Positions 1 to 5,185 of a stretch of DNA of 5,973 nucleotides are shown here, in pieces; the first letter of the stretch is position 1; every line of letters starts with the position of its first letter. The notes beneath the pieces are model-generated. The model did not search any database. It had not been told where the DNA came from and was given only the letters and a program-made list of their open reading frames with translations. The stretch comes from JBFMDN01 sp040753915. Its GTDB lineage: Bacteria > Desulfobacterota > Desulfomonilia > Desulfomonilales > Desulfomonilaceae. The stretch covers positions 1-5,973 of the forward strand of contig JBFMDN010000124.1 of assembly GCA_040753915.1 (NCBI GenBank), written 5' to 3'. The position numbers and the translations under genes were made by a program.

Positions 1-68
1 CCGCGAAGCGGGGGAGAGGGGATTCTTCTGGCTCCCTCTCCCTCTGGGAGAGGGTTGGGGTGAGGGTG
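1..68. repeat. Left copy of a GC-rich two-hairpin dispersed repeat, cut by the window edge
   Basis: Positions 4-50 match 5880-5926 at 46 of 47 bases in the same orientation; the only mismatch is T29 against A5905. This copy shows the second hairpin intact: CCCTCTCCC (34-42), loop TCT, GGGAGAGGG (46-54). It ends in GGGTGAGGG (59-67). The left arm of the first hairpin lies before base 1. The right copy supplies that missing half and begins with CCCTCACCC, so the complete unit would be a dyad with terminal CCCTCACCC/GGGTGAGGG and two internal hairpins. Elements of this kind are common non-coding dispersed repeats in bacterial genomes. No coding sequence is involved. Confidence 0.85.
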
Positions 69-473
69 CCTTTCCACGCATCGACGCCCAATCGTGCTAC
101 GATGTTTGGCTGGCCCGAATTTTGAGACATTTCCGGAAAGCCTGCACTACATGATTGAAACACAGCCTGTGCGACTGCCCGGTTAGATAGCCGACCCTAT
201 GGCTGCGGATGTCCCTTCGGCAAGAATCAAGCCAGGACAACCCGGGCTGAGGGCAGGTCTTATACCTGCCCTTTCCTACACGCCATTCAGCCACTGCTAC
301 GGCACTTCTGCCGCAAAGGCTTAATTCCTCACCCCAAGTGCAGAGACCGTGCTCAACCCCCTTATTGGGACCGGCTTTACTCCCGCGCCCGTGCCTCCAA
401 GCCCGATTCAAGACAAGAATGCCTGCGAGACGCTGGCCTACGGGAAGTTCGCGCTGGGATCCTCGCGGTAGGG
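69..473. other. Non-coding stretch at the left end
   Basis: Minus-strand reading frames across 97-411 are open but have no Shine-Dalgarno site, no recognisable domain and an unnatural composition rich in Arg, Ser, Cys and Trp. I regard them as chance frames. The stretch contains the hairpin at 250-272 and short motifs that recur near the right edge of the window: TTTTGAGACA at 120-129 and AAAGCCTGCA at 137-146. Nothing else could be supported. Confidence 0.5.
250..272. repeat. Perfect 9-bp inverted repeat (hairpin)
   Basis: AGGGCAGGT (250-258) and ACCTGCCCT (264-272) are perfect complements around a 5-base CTTAT loop. There is no T-tract on either side, so it does not look like an intrinsic terminator. 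A degenerate relative occurs at 5766-5788, where the left arm AGGGCAGGT is identical and the right arm has drifted. This suggests a dispersed REP-type unit. Confidence 0.7.
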
Positions 474-559
474 GCGACCGGCGGTCGCTCTGAGGAGCTC
501 TTGGTAGAACGGGCGTCCCGCCCGTTGATTAGTCGGTAAACCGGGCGTCTCGCCCGTTG
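474..559. repeat. Cluster of three REP-like hairpins behind the glycerate kinase
   Basis: Three GC hairpins follow each other. The first is GCGACCG (474-480) with CGGTCGC (482-488). The second is AACGGGCG (508-515), loop TCC, CGCCCGTT (519-526). The third is CGGGCG (542-547), loop TCT, CGCCCG (551-556). Units two and three are tandem direct copies: 503-527 and 535-559 match at 22 of 25 bases with a 32-bp period. The cluster begins 36 bases past the kinase stop codon on the minus strand, so it would lie in that gene's 3' untranslated region and could fold in the mRNA. No U-tract follows, so it is not a classical terminator. Confidence 0.75.
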
Positions 560-594
560 GCCAGTTCGGCAGCCTTTGCGTCTCGCTGCACGCA

Positions 595-1932
595 TCAGGC
601 TATGAGCACTATTCTCACATCCATGACGTTGGTTCGCGTCGGTCCGGTGATGATGAGATCACCCAGAGATTGAAAGAAGGTGTACGAGTCGTTGTTCGCG
701 ATGAACGCCTCGGGATCCAACCCCAGAGAGCGGGCACGAGAAAGACTATCGTCGTCCACCGCGGCTCCAGCAGCATCGGTCGGTCCATCCGTTCCGTCTG
801 TTCCGGCCGCGAGAAACAAGCTCCCGGGAATCCGAGCCGCCTCTTCCACGAGGCAGAGTGCGAAGTGTTGGCTGCGCCCTCCTTTTCCCGATCCCCTGAG
901 AACCACCGTCGTCTCACCGCCGCTGAGAATGCACGCAGGCGCTTGGAGCGGGTTGCCCGTTGCTCTGATCTCTCGGGCAACTGCTGCATGAAAGTGTGCG
1001 ACCTGCTCCGTATCTCCCTCAAGAGAAGAAGACAAGACGGCCGTCGCGTACCCAAGTGATATTGCGCGTTCTGCCCCGGCTTTCAAAGACAGAAAATTGC
1101 TGCCCACAATCACGTTTCTGCACCGACGGAAGATCTTGTCGTCTTCCTTGGGTGTTTCCCGGATCTTTCCCGCTACTCCGTCCCGGAAGCGTGCGAGGAT
1201 TCCCTCTGACACTCTTTGGACAAGGTCGTACTTTTCGAGCACGGACAGAGCCTGGTGGAAGGTAGATCTGTCAGGGGCAAACGGACCGGACGCTATGGTA
1301 TCCGGATCGTCCCCGACCACGTCGGAGAGCATAAGATTCACCACAAAGGCAGGATACGCGATCCGCATGAGATTCCCCCCCTTGGTGAGGGACATGTGTT
1401 TTCTCACCACATTGATCTCGTGAATCGTGGCACCCACAGACAGCAAGAGATTGGTTAACGCTTGCTTGTCCTCGAGCTCGATTCCCTCCGCAGGCGAGGG
1501 GAGCAAAGCGGATCCGCCTCCCGAGATGCAGGAAATGACGAGATCACGCTCTCCCAGTCCGGCCAGCAAATCAAGCATCGCTCGAGCCGCAGCTTCGCCC
1601 GGTCGGTCAGGGACAGGATGGCCTCCCTCCATCACCCGGACGCGTTCAAGGGGGAGTCCGTGGCCGTACTTGACGGAAATTAGCCCCGCTGTGAGGCGCT
1701 CTCCCAGAATATCTTCTACCGCACGTGCCATGGGAGCGCTACCCTTTCCTCCTCCCACAACGAAGACGCGGTCAAATTCCCGCAGGTCTATCTCCACTTC
1801 CGATTTTACGTCGAGCCATGTGTCTCTTAGGCGCAGCGCGTTTCTCACCGCTGCCTCGGGGTCGGCAGCATCCAGACAGGCGCGGAGTATGCTGTTGGCA
1901 TCAGAGTGCAATTGTGAGCGATCTTTGGCCAT
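595..1932 (-). CDS. Glycerate 2-kinase, DUF4147/MOFRL family
   Basis: Predicted to phosphorylate D-glycerate to 2-phosphoglycerate with ATP in the cytosol, feeding glycerate from serine, hydroxypyruvate or sugar-acid breakdown into lower glycolysis. The 445-residue product is full length for the family. The N-terminal DUF4147 (Rossmann-like) part shows VVGGGKGSAP (58-67) with the conserved lysine K63, GGHPVPD (103-109), ISGGGSALL (136-144), the HEINVVRKH segment (171-179) and SDVVGDDPDTIASGP (203-217). The C-terminal MOFRL domain shows LSGGET (336-341), GKGGRSQHFAL (349-359), AAGTDGTDGPTDAAG (375-389) and GPTRTNVMD (430-438). An in-frame ATG at 2011-2013 was rejected: it would add 27 basic, unconserved residues and it overlaps the predicted -10 box. 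The ATG at 1930-1932 has a Shine-Dalgarno site 9 bases upstream. The gene appears monocistronic. Family names in use include gck, glxK and ttuD; sequence alone does not decide between them. Confidence 0.95.
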   Translation of the reverse strand: MAKDRSQLHSDANSILRACLDAADPEAAVRNALRLRDTWLDVKSEVEIDLREFDRVFVVGGGKGSAPMARAVEDILGERLTAGLISVKYGHGLPLERVRVMEGGHPVPDRPGEAAARAMLDLLAGLGERDLVISCISGGGSALLPSPAEGIELEDKQALTNLLLSVGATIHEINVVRKHMSLTKGGNLMRIAYPAFVVNLMLSDVVGDDPDTIASGPFAPDRSTFHQALSVLEKYDLVQRVSEGILARFRDGVAGKIRETPKEDDKIFRRCRNVIVGSNFLSLKAGAERAISLGYATAVLSSSLEGDTEQVAHFHAAVAREIRATGNPLQAPACILSGGETTVVLRGSGKGGRSQHFALCLVEEAARIPGSLFLAAGTDGTDGPTDAAGAAVDDDSLSRARSLGLDPEAFIANNDSYTFFQSLGDLIITGPTRTNVMDVRIVLIA

Positions 1933-1941
1933 GACGAAACA

Positions 1942-1948
1942 CTCCCTT
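1942..1948 (-). promoter_or_regulatory. Shine-Dalgarno site that sets the glycerate kinase start
   Basis: On the minus strand AAGGGAG sits 9 bases upstream of the ATG at 1930-1932, inside a purine-rich run. No comparable site precedes the upstream in-frame ATG at 2011-2013. This supports the shorter 445-residue protein. Confidence 0.7.
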
Positions 1949-2008
1949 CTTTCTTCTTTCCAATGGGGGAGATCGATGCCCTGGTTACGGCGACGTTTCA
2001 ATGGAGAC

Positions 2009-2037
2009 ACCATAGCAGGTGCTGGGAGTTTTGTCCG
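2009..2037 (-). promoter_or_regulatory. Candidate sigma70 promoter for glycerate kinase
   Basis: On the minus strand CGGACA (2037-2032, 4 of 6 to TTGACA) lies exactly 17 bases from TATGGT (2014-2009, 4 of 6 to TATAAT). The -10 box is preceded by TGC, an extended -10. The predicted start of transcription is near 2002, giving a leader of about 70 bases before the ATG at 1932. The boxes are individually weak; spacing and the extended -10 are the main support. Confidence 0.4.
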
Positions 2038-2047
2038 ATTCCACTGT

Positions 2048-2068
2048 GGTAACGACTTTCTTGTTACC
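2048..2068. promoter_or_regulatory. Inverted repeat upstream of the kinase promoter, possible operator
   Basis: GGTAAC (2048-2053) and GTTACC (2063-2068) are perfect 6-bp inverted arms with a 9-base spacer. They are centred about 56 bases upstream of the predicted transcription start of the glycerate kinase gene. The position and symmetry fit a dimeric regulator site. The arms are short and chance occurrence is possible; no regulator gene lies in the window. Confidence 0.22.
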
Positions 2069-2216
2069 AGTTGCCGTGGCGGCGCTCATCTTTCGTCGGG
2101 CACGAGAGCGCGCCGGCCTCCGTTTCAGGGGGCCTTGTGGCAGTTGGAAGAGGAGGCTGACCATAAGGAGCTCCCATGAATCGCCGCGAATGTCGAGATA
2201 ATGGATAAGAAAAATC

Positions 2217-2245
2217 TTCCAAGGCCTTGGTAATTATGATATATT
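2217..2245 (+). promoter_or_regulatory. AT-rich promoter region for the small exported protein gene
   Basis: A distinctly AT-rich patch precedes the gene. TATATT (2240-2245, 5 of 6 to TATAAT) has TTCCAA (2217-2222) 17 bases upstream as a poor -35 box. An alternative -10, TATGAT, is at 2235-2240. The exact boxes are uncertain, but the AT-rich island in GC-rich surroundings is consistent with a promoter. Confidence 0.3.
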
Positions 2246-2293
2246 ATGCCAACTATGAATGTTGACCGTCCACGACCTTCCAGGGGAATGATC

Positions 2294-2641
2294 ATGAAAA
2301 CACGTATTTTCCTTGCCGTCCTCTTTCTCGTTATCCTCGTCTCTGCGCCGTTTTTGTCCCACGCGAGGGGGACCAGGTACGTGATCAACTGGCCAGAAGG
2401 CCATGTGGGACCCGTGTATGTGCAGGTGTACGACATCCGCTGCACGTATCCGTACGAGCTTTTGGAGGACTTCAAAGTCTGGGTGACCTGGGATTGCATG
2501 ACCAAGTGCTACGAGATAGGAAACAAGGGAACCTACTTGCTCAAGTTCTACAAGGACCAGCATTGCAAAGGACCTATGGTGATCTCGGGGAACGCCTCGT
2601 CGTTCCGCATACGGTACAGCATTGCCCCGCCGTGGATTTGA
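2294..2641 (+). CDS. Small exported protein of unknown function with four cysteines
   Basis: I do not recognise a family. The 115-residue product begins with a clear Sec signal peptide: basic n-region MKTR, a hydrophobic core (residues 5-21) and an S-H-A site predicting cleavage after A24. The mature part of about 91 residues is rich in Tyr, Trp and Val in alternating patterns (for example VYVQVYDI at 41-48 and VWVTWDC at 62-68), suggesting a small all-beta fold. It has four cysteines (C50, C68, C72, C91), enough for two disulfides, which fits a periplasmic or extracellular protein. The start at 2294 was chosen because AGGGG (2282-2286) lies 7 bases upstream and the signal peptide begins there. 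An in-frame ATG at 2246 would put 16 hydrophilic residues in front of the signal. The gene is divergent from glycerate kinase and stands alone. Confidence 0.75.
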   Translation: MKTRIFLAVLFLVILVSAPFLSHARGTRYVINWPEGHVGPVYVQVYDIRCTYPYELLEDFKVWVTWDCMTKCYEIGNKGTYLLKFYKDQHCKGPMVISGNASSFRIRYSIAPPWI

Positions 2642-2691
2642 TCCGTCTCGGGAACTTATTCGGCACCCGTTTGGCATAGGGATACGACTGT

Positions 2692-2720
2692 AGGGGCGCT
2701 TCGACAGGCGCCTTGATTTT
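2692..2720 (+). terminator. Possible terminator or REP hairpin after the small exported gene
   Basis: GGCGC (2695-2699) pairs with GCGCC (2708-2712) around an 8-base loop; two G-U pairs could extend the stem. It is followed by TTGATTTT, a poor and interrupted T-tract. It starts about 50 bases past the stop at 2641, a reasonable distance. The first half, TAGGGGCGCTTCG, resembles a dispersed GC-hairpin repeat, so it may be a repeat that also terminates transcription. Confidence 0.3.
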
Positions 2721-2923
2721 GAGGGGAGGTTTCCCTTCCCCACCCCCCTCCCCGTGACGCTCGGAACGAATCTCCCGTAGCGTCGGCGTTTCGGCGGTAC
2801 TCTCGCACAGTGCGGTATTTCATAAATGCGGTCACGGATTCGGAACCGGCCCCCCCTACCATCCCATATGCCATAACTTTGTATCCGCGATTATACCAAT
2901 TACACTGTGCCGCAGTCGTCGGT

Positions 2924-2963
2924 CGGGCTCCGCCGACAAGAGGATCGGCGGGCACAGCCCGCC
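2924..2963. repeat. GC hairpins that share one arm and exclude each other
   Basis: One fold pairs CGGGCT (2924-2929) with AGCCCG (2956-2961) and CCGCCGA (2930-2936) with TCGGCGG (2945-2951), leaving GCAC as a bulge. A competing fold pairs GGCGGGC (2947-2953) with GCCCGCC (2957-2963) around a 3-base ACA loop. The second hairpin is a common dispersed GC repeat in bacteria. No gene lies immediately downstream on either strand, so a riboswitch role is not supported. Confidence 0.6.
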
Positions 2964-3118
2964 CTGCGTGACGGTAACACCGGGAGAGATGTCCACAGGG
3001 CGTGAATGCTCCAGTGTCTCCGAAACTGGAAGAAGATCTCGCAAAAGCTCTGAGAGGGCCTCGAAAGCGGGAATCGCAGATGCAGGGACCGGTGAGACGT
3101 ATCCTCCAAATGGTCGAG

Positions 3119-3155
3119 GTTAACGCATATGGGGAAGGACTCCCTCCCCGTTAAC
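3119..3155. repeat. Inverted repeat bounded by GTTAACG/CGTTAAC
   Basis: GTTAACG (3119-3125) and CGTTAAC (3149-3155) are perfect 7-bp arms. Inside them GGG (3131-3133) can pair with CCC (3146-3148) after bulging CATAT. The left arm overlaps the TAA that interrupts the decayed frame. No T-tract follows on either strand, so it is not an obvious terminator. Confidence 0.45.
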
Positions 3156-3245
3156 GGCTTCCGATTGGACACACGTGACTCCGTACCGTTGTGTAAGCCG
3201 TTGAAATAACACATCTTGAACCGCGAGGGGGTGGACCGTGAGTAG

Positions 3246-3262
3246 TCCCGCGGGCCGCGGGA
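3246..3262. repeat. 17-base near-perfect palindrome
   Basis: TCCCGCGG (3246-3253) and CCGCGGGA (3255-3262) are exact complements around a single central G. As RNA the innermost pairs would open to form the loop. Its role is unknown. It lies between the BIME-like cluster and the decayed frame. Confidence 0.5.
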
Positions 3263-3282
3263 ATTTCAACCCCCGGAATGAG

Positions 3283-3314
3283 AAAACAAAAAAGCAGGGA
3301 CCCTGCCGGGGTCC
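3283..3314 (-). terminator. Intrinsic terminator, minus strand
   Basis: Read on the minus strand, GGACCC (3314-3309), loop CGGCA and GGGTCC (3303-3298) form a 6-bp GC stem. It is followed by CTGC and then TTTTTTGTTTT (3293-3283). An alternative stem, GCAGG/CCTGC, abuts the T-run directly. The run of six T followed by GTTTT is the best terminator signal in the window. The nearest minus-strand gene is the L,D-transpeptidase, whose stop is about 260 bases upstream, so it would give a long 3' untranslated region carrying the hairpin cluster. Confidence 0.6.
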
Positions 3315-3443
3315 ACCATTCATGCAGCGGTCGGTTAGGATATGATCATTGGTCGACCCCGTCAGGGTCATTCCAGAAAATGAGCGGCTATCCTTCCCAT
3401 GGGTTGAAACCCATGGCTACTGTTGGTGCGCTCCTGCGGGGCG
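3294..3443. repeat. BIME-like cluster of REP hairpins in alternating orientation
   Basis: Four hairpins occur in 150 bases. A is GGACCC (3298-3303) with GGGTCC (3309-3314). B is GACCC (3355-3359) with GGGTC (3365-3369). C is CCATGGGTT (3397-3405) with AACCCATGG (3408-3416). D is CGCTCC (3429-3434) with GGGGCG (3438-3443). The minus strand of 3298-3317 matches the plus strand of 3351-3370 at 17 of 20 bases, so A and B are one unit in inverted orientation, 33 bases apart. That is the arrangement of bacterial interspersed mosaic elements. No REP-associated transposase (RAYT) lies in the window. Confidence 0.65.
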
Positions 3444-3564
3444 AAGATTCTGGAACGGCTCGCCAGGGGGCAGTCGGCATGGCCTCGGTGTCACGTATGA
3501 GTACTTGCCAGCTATGACGACAGCATGCCTTGCCCCAATGATAGGGCAGGGTCTTCAAATCCAT

Positions 3565-3581
3565 CTCTACTCCTAGTAGAG
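3565..3581. repeat. 7-bp hairpin overlapping the L,D-transpeptidase stop
   Basis: CTCTACT (3565-3571), loop CCT, AGTAGAG (3575-3581) form a perfect stem. The gene's TAG stop codon (3573-3575) lies at the loop. No T-tract follows on the minus strand, so it is unlikely to terminate transcription by itself; it may protect the mRNA end or be incidental. Confidence 0.4.
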
Positions 3582-4577
3582 AATCAAACGAACTGGTCTG
3601 GCGAGCTTCACGAACGTTCCATTTGCAGATTGATCTCTCACCGTGGTGCCCGCATACATTTTCAAGAGATCAGCGATCTGCTTCACAGATTTGTTCAGCA
3701 ATCTTACGCAGCCGTGGGACTGACCGGAACCGATGCTCCACGGGGAGTTTGTGCCGTGGACGCGATAGCCTCCTGAATCAATCATCTGCATTGGGCCCTC
3801 GATACAGTCCAGATCCGTGACTTCTTCCTCGAGTTTTGGCTCGGCTACGCGTTTCTTGATAAACAACGGCATCATGTGTCCGCCGTACACGGTTCGACTC
3901 GGGGACTCGCCCCAGGCCCAGGGCCGATCTGGTGGTATCCACCACGGGTTGTCGTCAAAAATTCTCTCGATGAAGAACACGCCGCGAGGGGTGGGATATT
4001 CGGGAGACCCCAGGCCGGCTTTGCATGAGAAGAGTATCTTGCTCTCGCCGTTTCTCTTGATACCGACGAGTGTTACGGTGTATGCGGCCTTTTCCACCTG
4101 AATTTCGAGCCTTGAGAACACCCGCGTCGCGTCCGCGACAAAGCTGCCAATGGGGGCAAGCCTGTCGTGAGCATCCAACAGTCGCGATCCGTGTCCAATG
4201 GCAGCAAGCCGGGTCAGACTCTTTGCCACCCGATCGAGCGATTCACTACCGGGAAAAAGGAATTCTCGCGCCGGGAAGTCAACGGCTCTCTCCCGAGGAG
4301 ATCCTGCGAAGCAGTCTTCCCGAAAGGGAATGGGGGCATCACGCCGGCCGGCCGGTCCCTCCTCGTGATCTCCCCAGGAGCGACCCGAAATGATGCGGTC
4401 TATCTCCTCACCCCACGAGACAACAGGTTCCGAAGATTCTACCGGTCGTGCCAGACTCAAAAGCAAATCTCTTACAAAGCCTTCTTTGGCAGAAGCGACA
4501 GGAACAAGGATAAGATTGGTAAGGCCGACGAGAAAAGCTAACCCTATCCACAAACCACAACGGACACACAACAACAT
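3573..4577 (-). CDS. Exported L,D-transpeptidase, YkuD domain, ErfK/YbiS-like
   Basis: Predicted periplasmic peptidoglycan enzyme forming 3-3 cross-links between stem peptides or attaching a protein to the wall; the reaction type cannot be told from sequence. The 334-residue product starts with a Sec signal peptide (hydrophobic core 9-27, A-S-A cleavage after A30). Residues 31-155 form a charged, unrecognised region. The YkuD domain spans about 157-326: TPRGVFFI (196-203), NPWWIPP (210-216), HGTN (274-277) and SHGCVRL (287-293). C290 is the expected catalytic cysteine, with H274 and R292 as active-site partners. NPWWIPP before HGTN resembles the ErfK/YbiS/YcfS/YnhG group. AGGGG (4590-4586) lies 8 bases before the ATG, fixing the start. 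Mature cysteines C89, C185 and C258 are extra. No other cell-wall gene is adjacent, and it appears monocistronic. Confidence 0.93.
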   Translation of the reverse strand: MLLCVRCGLWIGLAFLVGLTNLILVPVASAKEGFVRDLLLSLARPVESSEPVVSWGEEIDRIISGRSWGDHEEGPAGRRDAPIPFREDCFAGSPRERAVDFPAREFLFPGSESLDRVAKSLTRLAAIGHGSRLLDAHDRLAPIGSFVADATRVFSRLEIQVEKAAYTVTLVGIKRNGESKILFSCKAGLGSPEYPTPRGVFFIERIFDDNPWWIPPDRPWAWGESPSRTVYGGHMMPLFIKKRVAEPKLEEEVTDLDCIEGPMQMIDSGGYRVHGTNSPWSIGSGQSHGCVRLLNKSVKQIADLLKMYAGTTVRDQSANGTFVKLARPVRLILY

Positions 4578-4646
4578 ACCGTATACCCCTAGTGAAGCAG
4601 CCGCTTGGAAGCACGAACAGAATTATCCATCACTCATGTAGTCAGT

Positions 4647-4674
4647 ATCATACGGAAATTCAAGAAAAGGTCAA
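4647..4674 (-). promoter_or_regulatory. Sigma70 promoter for the L,D-transpeptidase gene
   Basis: On the minus strand TTGACC (4674-4669, 5 of 6 to consensus) lies 16 bases from TATGAT (4652-4647, 5 of 6). Transcription should start near 4640, giving a leader of about 63 bases before the ATG at 4577. It is one of the two best promoter matches in the window. Confidence 0.6.
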
Positions 4675-5185
4675 GGCAAACGAAAGCATTCGTTCAGGCC
4701 CGGCCCGTGAGCGCACTTCTAGGTGCCTAGAAACAGGAAGCTTTTTTAACGTTGGCGTACCTCCAACTCCTTTTCCGGACCCCGGATGCAGGGCCGCAGA
4801 CATGACTGCAGCACTGAGCCCCGTCAGATGGGACACTGTTGAGAAAAAGGACACTAGTCCGTCTCAGGACGCTGGAACTCTGGGGGCCGGGATTCCGAAA
4901 AGCAGGCCGCTCCGCGACCCTATGATATCCGCACGATGCCGGTTTCGTCGAAGAAACCAACTCTTTCCCCCGGCCTGGCGTTGAAGCCGCGTGTCGCAGC
5001 CGGTTTGAACGCGCAGTGGCAGCAGGAGCCTGTCGCAGCAACGCCTCGGGATTCGGGCTCACGAGTATGGCACGAGTCCGTTAACATCCGAGGTTGCTAG
5101 ACAGGCTCCCTCACAGCGATTCTACCAAACCCACACGATCCCTGGCCCAGAGGCCGCCGAGATCCGATGGCCGCGCGCACGGGGC
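4675..5185. other. Intergenic region without a supported gene
   Basis: Frames on both strands are open over parts of this stretch (plus 4592-4984, minus 4727-5062). They lack Shine-Dalgarno sites and recognisable domains, and the conceptual proteins are rich in Arg, Ser and Pro as expected of chance GC-rich frames. A hairpin TTCTAGG (4717-4723) with CCTAGAA (4726-4732) precedes six T at 4742-4747, a poor plus-strand terminator with no gene to serve. GGTTTC (4941-4946) pairs with GAAACC (4953-4958). The large inverted repeat at 5025-5109 is listed separately. Confidence 0.55.
5025..5109. repeat. Large imperfect inverted repeat
   Basis: The left arm (5025-5049) starts GGAGCCTGTC and continues GCAGCAAC. 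The right arm (5088-5109), read on the minus strand, starts GGAGCCTGTC and continues TAGCAACCTCGG. The first 10 bases match perfectly and the following GCAAC and CTCGG blocks also match, with one insertion. The 38-base loop carries a smaller dyad, GGGCTC (5055-5060) against GAGTCC (5074-5079). It starts about 75 bases past the stop of the cysteine-rich protein gene and would lie in its 3' transcript. No U-tract follows. Confidence 0.65.

Larger units (their letters stand above)
2967..3263 (-). pseudogene. Possible decayed reading frame with one internal stop
   Basis: On the minus strand one frame stays open across this interval except for a single TAA at 3120-3122. The conceptual product reads sensibly on both sides: upstream it includes VHPLAVQDVLFQRLTQRYG, downstream SPVPASAIPAFEALSELLRD. 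I do not recognise a family. There is no convincing start codon or Shine-Dalgarno site. The frame then runs into the dispersed GC hairpin at 2924-2963 and goes on to a TAG at 2856-2858, so any original C-terminus is lost or replaced. It may instead be a chance open frame in GC-rich DNA. Confidence 0.2.
2642..3572. other. Long intergenic region without an intact gene
   Basis: These 931 bases separate the small exported protein gene from the L,D-transpeptidase gene; both run towards the region, so it is the 3' side of each. It contains a possible terminator (2692-2720), hairpins (2924-2963, 3119-3155, 3246-3262), a possible decayed minus-strand frame (2967-3263) and a BIME-like hairpin cluster with a minus-strand terminator (3283-3443). 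Several frames are open, but none has a Shine-Dalgarno site, signal peptide or known domain. From 3444 to 3564 I see nothing. Confidence 0.6.

Noticed and set aside
97..595. Minus-strand open frames downstream of glycerate kinase
   Set aside because: They run through REP-like hairpins, have no ribosome binding site and no recognisable domain.
670..1683. Several plus-strand open frames opposite the glycerate kinase gene
   Set aside because: They lie entirely opposite a well-conserved enzyme gene, have Arg/Pro/Ser-rich products and no Shine-Dalgarno sites. They are antisense shadows.
1427..2179. A 250-codon plus-strand open frame
   Set aside because: Most of it is opposite the N-terminal part of the kinase gene. 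The product is Ser/Arg/Pro-rich with no domain, so chance openness in GC-rich DNA is the better explanation.
2890..2898. Minus-strand TGGTATAAT, a perfect extended -10 box
   Set aside because: No -35 match at 16-18 bases and no supported gene downstream on that strand. It remains possible for an unannotated RNA.
2656..2955. Minus-strand frame with GMVGGAGS, reminiscent of a nucleotide-binding GxGGxG start
   Set aside because: The residues after the glycine-rich stretch do not continue a Rossmann fold, no Shine-Dalgarno site precedes the internal ATG, and the rest is low-complexity and Arg-rich.
4717..4747. Plus-strand hairpin followed by six T
   Set aside because: The stem is separated from the T-run by 9 bases, and no plus-strand gene lies upstream to be terminated.
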